A DNA stretch of 64,000 nucleotides. Origin: Alphaproteobacteria bacterium (GTDB lineage: Bacteria; Pseudomonadota; Alphaproteobacteria; Sphingomonadales; Sphingomonadaceae). The notes below the pieces were generated by a model. That model saw nothing but the letters and a program-made list of their open reading frames with translations, ran no database searches and had not been told where the DNA came from. The stretch spans positions 1 through 64,000 of the forward strand of contig JAFAZW010000038.1 in the NCBI GenBank assembly GCA_019239415.1. The letters are read 5' to 3'. Shown here in pieces: positions 42,502 to 51,804 of the stretch (position 1 is the first letter of the stretch; every line of letters begins with the position of its first letter). The translations under genes were made by a program, and so were the position numbers.

Positions 42502-42663
42502 TTAGCCGAGCGTCGTCGAGACGTTCGAGAAGGTCTTGTTGAGGCTGCCGCCCACGCCCTGCATGGCCGCAATCGCGGCGACGGCGATGAGCGCGGCGAT
42601 CAGGCCATATTCGATGGCGGTGGCGCCTTTGTCGTTCTTGATGAGCTTGCGGATCGCGTTCAT
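42502..42663 (-). CDS. Flp family type IVb pilin, orphan
   Basis: A 53-residue prepilin: KLIKNDKGATAIEYGLIAAL is the Flp signature with the cleavage site G|ATAIEYG and the hydrophobic assembly helix. The ATG at 42663 follows GGAAGG. No tad/cpa assembly genes are in the window, so assembly must come from elsewhere. The ORF track's 535-aa version is an artefact of read-through upstream. Confidence 0.93.
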   Translation of the reverse strand: MNAIRKLIKNDKGATAIEYGLIAALIAVAAIAAMQGVGGSLNKTFSNVSTTLG

Positions 42664-42837
42664 GGCGGGAAACCTTCCTGTTCTGGTCGTCGAACCTGGA
42701 TTTACTAAGACCGCGCCGGTTAACTTTCGGTAACGGGAACGACGGTGCGAAGACGGCATGGCTGACGCCCTTGTCATTTGCCTCGCCAGCGCGCTTCGGG
42801 CAGGGCGCCGGGCCGGAAGCGCCCGCTGGAGACGCCG

Positions 42838-44067
<1,230 letters not shown>

Positions 44068-44110
44068 GTCCCGTTCCCCCCGCGTAGCGGATGGGGAGGC
44101 CCCGGACACC

Positions 44111-45157
44111 TCACCGCGCCGTCACGCTCGACGAGGTCTTCCAGATGTCGATGCCGCCCTCCACCGCGTGGGCATCGATCGCGTCCAGCTCCTCCTGGGA
44201 GAAGTCAAGCCGGTGGAGCGCGCCGAGCGAATCGGCGAGCTGCGCCTCGGTGCGCGCCCCGACCAGGGCCGAGGTGACGCGGCGGTCGCGCAGCACCCAG
44301 GCGATCGCCATCTGGGCGAGCGTCTGCCCGCGCGCCGCGGCGATGTCGTGGAGGGCGCGGATGTGGCGGAGATTCCGCTCGGTGAGGAGATCGGGCGAAA
44401 AGGAGCCGGACTTCGCCGCCCGCGCGTCGTCGGGGACACCGTTCAGATATTTGGCGGTCAGCATCCCCTGCGCCAGCGGCGAGAAGGCGATGCAGCCGAC
44501 GCCCAGCTCGTCGAGCGTATCGAGGAGGCCGCCCTCGACCCAGCGGTTGAGCATCGAATAGCTCGGCTGGTGGATGAGGAGCGGGACGCCCTCGCTGCGC
44601 AGGATCGCCGCCGCCGCGCGGGTCAGCTCGGGCGAGTAGGAGGAGATGCCGACGTAGAGCGCCTTGCCCTGCCGGTGGGCCTGGACGAGCGCGCCCATCG
44701 TCTCCTCGAGCGGCGTCGAGGGATCGACGCGGTGCGAATAGAAGATGTCGACATAGTCGAGGCCCATCCGCCTGAGGCTCCGGTCGAGGCTGGCGAGGAG
44801 GTATTTGCGGCTGCCGCCATTGCCGTAGGGGCCCGGCCACATGTCGTAGCCCGCCTTGGTCGAGACGATCAGCTCGTCGCGCCAGGGCCGGAAGTCGGCG
44901 GCCATCACGCGGCCGAAATTCTCCTCGGCCGAGCCGTAGGGCGGGCCGTAATTGTTGGCGAGGTCGAAATGGGTGACGCCGAGATCGAAGGCGCGGCGCA
45001 GGATCGCCCGCCCGGTCTCGAAGACGTCGGCGCCGCCGAAATTCTGCCACAGACCGAGCGAGATGGCCGGAAGGTCGAGCCCGCTTCGCCCGCAGCGGCG
45101 GTAGGGCATGCGGCCGTCATAACGGTCGGCGTCGGGGAGGAAATGCTGGGCGGTCAT
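44111..45157 (-). CDS. Aldo/keto reductase (L-glyceraldehyde-3-phosphate reductase type)
   Basis: NADPH-dependent TIM-barrel reductase of 348 residues. FDLANNYGPPYGSAEENFG contains the catalytic Asp/Tyr, STKAGYDMWPGPYG and DIFYSHRVDP the Lys and His environment. The full block set matches the YghZ/Gpr group. MTAQHFLPDADRY at 45157 is the start; the track fuses it to unrelated upstream sequence. A frameshifted small gene lies upstream on the same strand. Confidence 0.88.
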   Translation of the reverse strand: MTAQHFLPDADRYDGRMPYRRCGRSGLDLPAISLGLWQNFGGADVFETGRAILRRAFDLGVTHFDLANNYGPPYGSAEENFGRVMAADFRPWRDELIVSTKAGYDMWPGPYGNGGSRKYLLASLDRSLRRMGLDYVDIFYSHRVDPSTPLEETMGALVQAHRQGKALYVGISSYSPELTRAAAAILRSEGVPLLIHQPSYSMLNRWVEGGLLDTLDELGVGCIAFSPLAQGMLTAKYLNGVPDDARAAKSGSFSPDLLTERNLRHIRALHDIAAARGQTLAQMAIAWVLRDRRVTSALVGARTEAQLADSLGALHRLDFSQEELDAIDAHAVEGGIDIWKTSSSVTAR

Positions 45158-45206
45158 CGGCGGGTCCTGAACGAGGCGAAATCGGCGGGATGTTCCGGCG
45201 GGCGTG

Positions 45207-45510
45207 TCACTTCCCCCCGCCCCGGTACAGACGGTCGGCGGCGAGGGCGAGGAACATGTAGTTGGCCTCGCCGCCGCCCATGACATATTCGCGCTGCTGC
45301 CAGAAGAAGGGCCATTCCTTGAGCTCGGGCAGGTCGAACGACCAGGCCGGTCTCGCGCCAGCCGGAGAAGCCGGTGAATTGCGCGCCGAAAATTTTGGCC
45401 GTGTCCTCGCTCGCCGCGGGGGCCGCGCCGGAAAGCGCCATCAGAATGGCCGCGCCCGTCAGGGCAGCGAGTCGCCCGGCGATCCGGAGCTCGTACGCTT
45501 TGGCAGACAA
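45207..45510 (-). pseudogene. Frameshifted small exported protein gene
   Basis: The N-terminal part reads LTGAAILMALSGAAPAASED (signal peptide) and AKIFGAQFTGFSGWRETG in one frame. The natural continuation WSFDLPELKEWPFFWQQREY, then VMGGGEANYMFLALAADRLY, lies in another frame and ends at a proper stop (RGGGK, stop 45207-45209). One base is gained or two lost near 45345-45365. It is either a true pseudogene or a sequencing error. The intact product would be about 100 residues and of unknown function. Confidence 0.72.
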
Positions 45511-45588
45511 TGCCGCCCCTCCCCCGCGGCAAAGTCTGTTCCGCCCTTGGCGGGCATGTCAAGAATCGTCCGGCAAGCCGGAGCCCGT

Positions 45589-47415
45589 TCAGGAGCGGGC
45601 TGTGGCAACATACCGGTCGATCACCCGCTCCAGCAGCGTCAGCGGCACGTTCCCGCCCAGCACCAGCGCATCGTCGAACGTCCTGAGGTCGAAGCGGGGG
45701 CCGAGTGCGGCCTTGGCCTTGTCGCGCAGCCGGTTGATCTCGCTGTGCCCGACCTTGTAGCCGCAGGCCTGGCCGGGCCAGGCGCAATAGCGGTCGACCT
45801 CGCCCTGAACTTCCTCGTAGGTGGAGCCGTTGGTCTCGACGAACCACTGGATGGCGCGGGCGCGGGTCCAGCGCCTGGCGTGGATGCCGGTGTCGACGAC
45901 GAGGCGGCAGGCCCGGAAGGCGAGCGACTGGAGGTAGCCGAGGCGGCCGACCGGATCGCCGTCGTAGACGCCGAGCTCGTCGGCGAGCTGCTCGGCATAG
46001 AGCGCCCAGCCTTCCGAATAGGCGTTGAAGGCGAGCAGCGAGCGGACCAGCGGGAGCTTGTAGGTGTACTCGCCCTGCCAGACGTGGCCGGGAATGCCTT
46101 CGTGATAGGTGAGGGTCGGCAGGGCGTGGCGCGGCCAGATCGAGGTGTCGCGCAGGTTGATGTAGTAATTGCCGGGCACCGATCCGTCGATCGTGCCGGC
46201 CGCCGCATAGCCGCCCGGCGCGCCGGCCTCGATGTCCGGCGGCACGCGCTTGATGACGAGGTTGCCGGGCACGAGCGTCGCGAAGGCGCGGGGAAGGCGG
46301 GTGCGGATGTCGGCGACGCGGCCGTTCAGATAATCGAGGATCTGCCTGCGGCCGGCGTCGGTGTTCGGGAACAGCGACCTGGGATCCTTGCCGAGCGCGG
46401 TCATGCGCGCGCCGACGCTGCCCTGCGTCAGCCCGAGCGAGCGCAGGATCGGCTCCATCCGCGCCTGCAGGGCGGCGAGCTCGGCCAGGCCCATGCGATG
46501 GACCTCGTCCGGCGTGCGCGTCGTCGTCGTGCCGGCGCGCAGGCACCAGGCGTAGAAGGCGTCGCCGTCCGGCAGCCTCCAGCAGCCGGCGCGATCGTCG
46601 GCGCGGGCGCGCTGGCGGGCGAGCTCGGCGAGCTGGCGGTCCATCGCCGGCGCGACCTCGGCCTCGGCGATCCGCGCCGCGCGCCCGGCGAAGTCGCCCG
46701 GCATCGCGGCCGTCCGCCGCGCCAGCGAGCCGACGATCCCCCAGTCGCCGATCGGCTTCGCCCGCGCTGCCTTCATCTGGCGCATCGTCTTGTCGAGCAG
46801 GAAGTCGGGAAGGATCACGCCGAGGCCGGCATCGTGGCGCAGCCGCTCGGTTTCACCGTCGAGCTGGCGCGCATAAGCGTGCATCCGCGCGAGATAGGCT
46901 TCGGCGTCGGCGGCCACGGCGATGGCGTGGTTGCTGTCGAGCAGGTCGGGCGTCTCGACGAACGCGCCGAGATTCTGCGCCACCGCATAAGGCGAGTTGC
47001 GGTAGGACAGGTTCTGGTTGAGCGTGACGACGTCGCCATAGGGAAAGCGGAAGCCTTCGGCCGCGGTGCGGTGCGCCGTCTCCGCCACCTCGAGGTCGAG
47101 CAGGGTCGATGGCGACAGGCGATTCCGTGGCACGGACCGCATGCGCGCGCGCCGTGCGGCGACCGCCGCGGCCTCACGCGCCTTGCCGGCGAGCGAACGG
47201 TCGGTGAGCCGCGCCTTGAGCGGCGCGCGCGGGCCCTTGTCGAGGCCGAGCGTGGTGGCGTTCTCCGGGTGATCGCGAAGCAGTTCCTCGGCGATCCCGG
47301 CGAGCATCGCCTCGCAGGCGGCGTCTCCCGAGGCAGGCGGCGCGGCGGCGGCGGGGAGCGCCGAGAGCGCGGCGCCGGAAGCCGTGGCGGCGAGGAACTG
47401 GCGTCGGTCGAGCAT
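45589..47415 (-). CDS. DUF885 family secreted protein (putative metallopeptidase)
   Basis: 608-residue protein with a Tat-like signal (MLDRRQFLAATASGAALSALPAAAA). The C-terminal half has TYHEGIPGHVWQ, a His/Glu motif typical of DUF885, which resembles zinc carboxypeptidases, followed by YSEGWALYAEQLADELGVY. The start at 47415 is set by the Tat motif; the track adds 24 residues. Substrate unknown. Confidence 0.88.
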   Translation of the reverse strand: MLDRRQFLAATASGAALSALPAAAAPPASGDAACEAMLAGIAEELLRDHPENATTLGLDKGPRAPLKARLTDRSLAGKAREAAAVAARRARMRSVPRNRLSPSTLLDLEVAETAHRTAAEGFRFPYGDVVTLNQNLSYRNSPYAVAQNLGAFVETPDLLDSNHAIAVAADAEAYLARMHAYARQLDGETERLRHDAGLGVILPDFLLDKTMRQMKAARAKPIGDWGIVGSLARRTAAMPGDFAGRAARIAEAEVAPAMDRQLAELARQRARADDRAGCWRLPDGDAFYAWCLRAGTTTTRTPDEVHRMGLAELAALQARMEPILRSLGLTQGSVGARMTALGKDPRSLFPNTDAGRRQILDYLNGRVADIRTRLPRAFATLVPGNLVIKRVPPDIEAGAPGGYAAAGTIDGSVPGNYYINLRDTSIWPRHALPTLTYHEGIPGHVWQGEYTYKLPLVRSLLAFNAYSEGWALYAEQLADELGVYDGDPVGRLGYLQSLAFRACRLVVDTGIHARRWTRARAIQWFVETNGSTYEEVQGEVDRYCAWPGQACGYKVGHSEINRLRDKAKAALGPRFDLRTFDDALVLGGNVPLTLLERVIDRYVATARS

Positions 47416-47531
47416 CGGGCGGCTCCGCAAGGTGGGGAAGGGGCGGCCTTCCTCCCACGTCGACCCATGCGGCGCAACGGGCGACAAAGCGCCTTGTCAG
47501 CCCCGGTTCAGCGCACTAGCCTTAGGCCGTC

Positions 47532-47642
47532 ATGGCGATGAAAAGCCTTTCCTTCTCGACCCTTCCCGCGCGCGGCGGCGCCGCGCGCTGGTGGCGCTGG
47601 CCGGCCGATCCCGCCCGGGGCGCCCCCGCTTGCCTGCGCTGA
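47532..47642 (+). CDS. trpL: trp operon leader peptide
   Basis: 36-codon ORF reading MAMKSLSFSTLPARGGAA then RWWRWPADPARG, with tryptophan codons at 20, 21 and 23. It stops 32 bases before a Rho-independent terminator and 83 bases before aroF. This is the classical arrangement for attenuation by tryptophanyl-tRNA supply. The choice between ATG 47532 and 47538 is open. Confidence 0.8.
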   Translation: MAMKSLSFSTLPARGGAARWWRWPADPARGAPACLR

Positions 47643-47674
47643 CGACCTAAGAGTCCTTAGCCAACGCAACCAAG

Positions 47675-47698
47675 GCCCGCCCCTCCGGCGGGCTTTTT
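47675..47698 (+). terminator. Attenuator terminator of the aroF-trpE-trpG operon
   Basis: GCCCGCC, loop CCTCC, GGCGGGC and five T. It lies between the Trp-rich leader and aroF. When tryptophan is scarce a stalled ribosome on TGGTGGCGCTGG would favour an alternative fold; I could not define the antiterminator by eye. Confidence 0.85.
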
Positions 47699-47725
47699 CG
47701 TGTCTCCAGCCGAAAGCCGTATCCG

Positions 47726-48745
47726 ATGATCATCGTCCTCAAGCCCGAAGCCAGCGCCGACGTCGCCCAGGAGCTGCTCGACCGCATCGCCGAGAAGGGC
47801 CTCAAGCCGCTCCACATGCCGGGTGCCGAGCGGGTCGTGCTCGGCGCCCTCGGCGACGAACGGGTGCTCGCCGAGCTCGCCCTCGAAAGCCATCCGATGG
47901 TCGAATCGCTGAAGCCGATCCTCGCCCCGTACAAGCTGGTCAGCCGCGAGATGCACCCCCACGATACGGTGGTGCGGCTCGGGCGGACGGCGATCGGCGG
48001 ACGCGGCTTCACGGTCATCGCCGGCCCCTGCGCCGTCGAGACCGAAAGCCAGATGCGCAACACGATCGCCGCGACGAAGGCGGCCGGCGCCGACGCGATC
48101 CGCGCCGGCGCCTACAAGCCGCGGACCAGCCCCTACGCCTTCCAGGGCCACGGCATCGAGGGGCTCAAGATCCTGCGCGCCACCGGCGACGAATTCGGCC
48201 TCCCGGTCGTGACCGAGGTGATGGAGACCGCGGATGTCGAGGTCGTCGCCGAATATGCCGACGCGCTCCAGATCGGCGCCAGGAACATGCAGAATTACGC
48301 GCTGCTCCGCAGCGTCGGCCGCTCCGGTAAGCCGGTGGTGCTGAAGCGCGGCATGGCCGCCAAGGTCGAGGACCTGCTGCTCGCCGCCGAATATCTGCTC
48401 GCGGAAGGCAATGAGCAGGTGGTGCTGTGCGAGCGCGGTATCCGCACCTTCGAAACGGCGACGCGCAACACGCTCGACCTCAACGCCATTCCCTACATCA
48501 AGCAGAAGACCCACCTTCCGGTGCTGGTCGACCCCTCCCACGGCACCGGCATCCGCGACCTCGTCGCGCCGATGGCCCTCGCCGCGGCGGCGTGCGGGGC
48601 GGACGGCATTCTCGTCGAGGTGCACGAGGATCCCGCCGTCGCCTGGTCCGACGGCGCCCAGTCGCTCTACCCGCACCAGTTCGCGCAACTGATGGCGAAT
48701 CTCGCGCCGATCTGCGCGGCGGTCGGCCGCCAGCTCGCCGCATGA
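47726..48745 (+). CDS. aroF: 3-deoxy-7-phosphoheptulonate synthase (AroF, class I beta)
   Basis: First enzyme of the shikimate pathway. The first ~70 residues are the ferredoxin-like regulatory domain (MIIVLKPEASADVAQELLDR). The barrel has FTVIAGPCAVETE, GAYKPRTSPYAFQG, QIGARNMQNYALL and DPSHGTG. 339 residues. It overlaps trpE as ATGA and is first after the attenuator, so it is dedicated to tryptophan supply here. Confidence 0.94.
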   Translation: MIIVLKPEASADVAQELLDRIAEKGLKPLHMPGAERVVLGALGDERVLAELALESHPMVESLKPILAPYKLVSREMHPHDTVVRLGRTAIGGRGFTVIAGPCAVETESQMRNTIAATKAAGADAIRAGAYKPRTSPYAFQGHGIEGLKILRATGDEFGLPVVTEVMETADVEVVAEYADALQIGARNMQNYALLRSVGRSGKPVVLKRGMAAKVEDLLLAAEYLLAEGNEQVVLCERGIRTFETATRNTLDLNAIPYIKQKTHLPVLVDPSHGTGIRDLVAPMALAAAACGADGILVEVHEDPAVAWSDGAQSLYPHQFAQLMANLAPICAAVGRQLAA

Positions 48746-50391
48746 GCGCGCCGATCCCGGCCGGCGGGACGGCGCGGGCGCTGACCCGCCGCCTGGACGC
48801 GGCACCCGACCGCCTCGCCCTTTACGCGGCGCTCTCCGACGGCGGCCGCCGCCGCGACACGATGCTGCTCGAGGCGCTGGCGGGGCCGAGCCTGATCCTC
48901 GACCAGGCGGCGGCGCGGATCGAATGCCGCGGCTTCGACGTGGTGCTGACCGCGCTCGGCACCGGCGGCCGCGCGGTGCTTGCGTCCGTCGCGCGCGGGC
49001 TGCCGCACCGGGTCCTGGAAGCGGCGGCGGACCGGCTCGTCCTGCGCTTCCCGCCGCCGCTGGGCGACGACGCCGAGGCGCGACTGCTGGCGCCCTCGCC
49101 GTTCGACGCGCTGCGGGCAGTGACCACGGCCTTGCGCTCCGACACGCCCGACGAGCCGTTCGCGCTCGCCTGCCTCGGCGTCATCGCCTTCGATCATGTC
49201 GACTTCCTCGAGGCACTGCCGGCGCCGGCCGAGGATCCGCTCGGCTTTCCCGACTATGTCTTCTGGCTCGCCGAATCGCTGGTCGTGTTCGAACAGGGAC
49301 TGGCGCCGCGGCTGGTCTGCACCGGCTTCGCCGGCGAGGAGGAGGGCGCCAGGCACGCCCACTATGCCGCAGCCGAGCGGCTGGCCGCGCTGGCCGCGCG
49401 ATGCGAGCAGGTCTCGCAAGTCCGTTCGTCCCGAGCGAAGTCGAGGGGCGCTGGCACGGCGGCGGAGCGGGCGCCCCTCGACTTCGCTCGCGACGAACGA
49501 GATGGGGGTCTTGCACTTGTCCCTCCACGGCCGGCACCGGTGGAGGCCGAAGCCGATCTCGACGATGCGGCCTACGGCGCGGTCGTGTCCCGGATGAAGG
49601 AGCATATTCTCGCCGGCGACGTCTACCAGATCGTGCCGTCGCGGACGTTCCGCGCACCCTGCCCCGACCCTCTCCTGGCCTTCGCCGCGGTCCGGCGTCT
49701 CGACCCGTCGCCCTACATGTTCTTCGTCGCCGCGCCGGACCATATCCTGTTCGGCGCCTCGCCCGAAACCTCGGTCCGGGTGCTGCGCGAGGAAGGATGG
49801 CCCGTCGTCGAGGTGAAACCGATCGCCGGCACCCGCCCGCGCGGCGCCGATGCCGACGACGACGACCGGATGGAGGCGGACCTCCGGCTCGACGGCAAGG
49901 AGATCGCCGAGCACATGATGCTGGTCGACCTTGCCCGCAACGACGTCGCGCGGGTGAGCGTCCCCGGCACCCGCCGCGTCGCCAGGCTGATGAGCGTCGA
50001 GCGCTACGCCCGGGTCATGCACCTCGTCTCGTCGGTGAAGGGGGTGCTCGGCATCGGCTACGATGCCTGCCACGCTTTGGCCGCCTGCCTCAACGTCGGC
50101 ACCCTCTCCGGCGCGCCCAAGCTCAAGGCGACCGAGCTGCTGCGTCGGGCCGAGCGGACCCGGCGCGGCCCCTATGGCGGCGCGGTCGGCTGGCTGAACG
50201 GCGAGGGGGCGATGGACACCGGCGTCGTCATCCGCTCGGCGGTGGTCAAGGACGGCACCGCCTTCGTCCGCGCCGGAGCCGGCGTCGTCCACGACAGCGA
50301 CCCCCGCAAGGAGGCGGACGAGACCCGGCGTAAGGCGTCGGCCGTGCTCTCCGCGATCGCCGCCGCGACCGCGGCGGGAGGTGCGGCATGA
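48742..50391 (+). CDS. trpE: Anthranilate synthase component I
   Basis: Chorismate-using subunit, 549 residues. AGDVYQIVPSRTF, GASPETSVR, IAGTRPRG, EHMMLVDLARND and GTLSGAPKLKA are the conserved catalytic blocks. The linker between N-terminal and catalytic domains (roughly residues 228-252) is encoded by an inverted repeat and is absent from the usual layout. Stop overlaps trpG (ATGA). Tryptophan feedback via the N-terminal domain is likely, but a textbook LLES motif is not seen. Confidence 0.94.
   Translation: MSAPIPAGGTARALTRRLDAAPDRLALYAALSDGGRRRDTMLLEALAGPSLILDQAAARIECRGFDVVLTALGTGGRAVLASVARGLPHRVLEAAADRLVLRFPPPLGDDAEARLLAPSPFDALRAVTTALRSDTPDEPFALACLGVIAFDHVDFLEALPAPAEDPLGFPDYVFWLAESLVVFEQGLAPRLVCTGFAGEEEGARHAHYAAAERLAALAARCEQVSQVRSSRAKSRGAGTAAERAPLDFARDERDGGLALVPPRPAPVEAEADLDDAAYGAVVSRMKEHILAGDVYQIVPSRTFRAPCPDPLLAFAAVRRLDPSPYMFFVAAPDHILFGASPETSVRVLREEGWPVVEVKPIAGTRPRGADADDDDRMEADLRLDGKEIAEHMMLVDLARNDVARVSVPGTRRVARLMSVERYARVMHLVSSVKGVLGIGYDACHALAACLNVGTLSGAPKLKATELLRRAERTRRGPYGGAVGWLNGEGAMDTGVVIRSAVVKDGTAFVRAGAGVVHDSDPRKEADETRRKASAVLSAIAAATAAGGAA
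49424..49498. repeat. Palindromic repeat inside trpE
   Basis: GTTCGTCCCGAGCGAAGTCG plus AGGGGCGC is mirrored by GCGCCCCTCGACTTCGCTCG plus CGACGAAC 19 bases later. It is translated in frame as a charged Arg/Ser/Ala-rich linker. Elements of this kind usually sit between genes, so this is a coding-region insertion. Confidence 0.88.
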
Positions 50392-50957
50392 GCGGCGACG
50401 TCCTCCTCATCGACAATCTCGACAGCTTCACCTTCAACCTGGTCGAGGCGATCCAGCGGCTCGGCCGCAAGGTGCGGGTGCTGCGCAGCAGCGTCCCGGC
50501 GCACACGGCCCTCGCCGCCGCCGAAGAGAGCGGCGCGACCCTCCTCCTCTCCCCTGGCCCGGGCACGCCCGGGGATGCCGGCTGCTGCCTGGAGCTGATC
50601 GCCCTCGCCAAGGGCAAGGTGCCGCTCGCCGGCATCTGTCTCGGCCACCAGGCGATCGTGCTGGAGGCCGGCGGGACGGTCGAGCGCGCCCCCGAGCCGG
50701 TGCACGGCAAGGCGTCGATCGTCCATCACGACGGCATCGGCCCGTTCGAAGGCATCGAGGGACCGGTGCAGATCGGCCGCTACCATTCGCTGTGCACCCG
50801 CAACCTCCCGCCCCGCTTCCGAGTCCATGCCGAGGTCGACGGCATGGCGATGGCGATCAGCGATCCCCAGGCCCGGCAGGCGGGGCTCCAATTCCACCCG
50901 GAGTCGATCCTGACTCCCACGGGCAACGCTATCCTCGTGAATTTGCTGCGCATTTAG
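50388..50957 (+). CDS. trpG: Anthranilate synthase component II (glutamine amidotransferase)
   Basis: Class I glutamine amidotransferase of 189 residues supplying ammonia to TrpE. LIDNLDSFTFNLV, SPGPGTP, the nucleophile PLAGICLGHQAI and HPESILTP with the catalytic His/Glu are all present. ATGA overlap with trpE completes the aroF-trpE-trpG operon; trpDC are not in the window. Confidence 0.95.
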   Translation: MSGDVLLIDNLDSFTFNLVEAIQRLGRKVRVLRSSVPAHTALAAAEESGATLLLSPGPGTPGDAGCCLELIALAKGKVPLAGICLGHQAIVLEAGGTVERAPEPVHGKASIVHHDGIGPFEGIEGPVQIGRYHSLCTRNLPPRFRVHAEVDGMAMAISDPQARQAGLQFHPESILTPTGNAILVNLLRI

Positions 50958-50994
50958 CCTTGGAGCGGAGTCCCGTCCGGGCTATGCACTTCCC

Positions 50995-51786
50995 ATGTTC
51001 GCGACCCTTATGGCTCTCTCCGCCGCCGTGCCGGCCTCCGGTCCGCTGCCTCCGCGCAAGGCCTGGATAGTCGATTATGCCGAGACCTTCTGCACCGCGG
51101 TGCGCGAATATGGCGACGCGGATGCGCCCCTGGAGCTGGTCCTGCGTCCCTCGCCCAACGACAGCCTCCTGCAGCTCTTCGTGATCCGCAAGAGCGCCAA
51201 TGCGACCGCGGAGCACGTTCCGGTGACGGTCGCTTTCGCGGGGCGGACGGTCAAAGCGACGGCGCTGGTCTATTCGGTTGAAAAGAGCGGCCGCAAGGTC
51301 GTTCTCACGAGCCTCGCACCCGGCGACGCAGCCGAAATCGGGCGCACCGGTGCGATCGGCCTGAAGGGCGGCCGCGGCATCGACTGGACGTTTGCGGTAC
51401 CCGGCATCGACAAGGCGATGGCCGCTCTCGCCGCCTGCAATGCCGACCTGCGCGCCCATTGGAACATGGACGCGGGCCGCTCGGCGGCGATCAAGACCGA
51501 CGCCAAGCCGCTCGCCCCCCTCGCCAGGTGGATCTCATCGAGCGACTATCCCGCCCAGGCGCTGCGGGAGCTGGATACGGGGCGGTCGCGCGTCTTCCTG
51601 CTCATCGACGAGCAGGGCAAGGTCCGCGACTGCCTTCTCGAGGAGACGAGCGGCAATGCCTCCCTCGATGCGATGACCTGCATTGCGCTCAGGGAGCGCG
51701 GAAAATTCCATCCCGCCCTGGACGCGTCGGGAAAGCCCGTGCGAAGCGTGTACGGCCAGGCGATTTCGTGGAGGATCGCGCCTTAG
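50995..51786 (+). CDS. Exported protein with TonB-C-like domain
   Basis: 263 residues. A signal-like start (MFATLMALSAAVPASG) is followed by an unrecognised domain, then a C-terminal ~85 residues resembling the TonB C-terminal fold (YPAQALRELDTGRSRVFLLI and GKVRDCLLEETSGNASLDAM, CIALRERGKFHPALDASGKP). No transmembrane anchor or Pro-rich spacer like true TonB. Probably a periplasmic protein; role unknown. Confidence 0.72.
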   Translation: MFATLMALSAAVPASGPLPPRKAWIVDYAETFCTAVREYGDADAPLELVLRPSPNDSLLQLFVIRKSANATAEHVPVTVAFAGRTVKATALVYSVEKSGRKVVLTSLAPGDAAEIGRTGAIGLKGGRGIDWTFAVPGIDKAMAALAACNADLRAHWNMDAGRSAAIKTDAKPLAPLARWISSSDYPAQALRELDTGRSRVFLLIDEQGKVRDCLLEETSGNASLDAMTCIALRERGKFHPALDASGKPVRSVYGQAISWRIAP

Positions 51787-51804
51787 GCCGCTCGGACCGG
51801 GACC

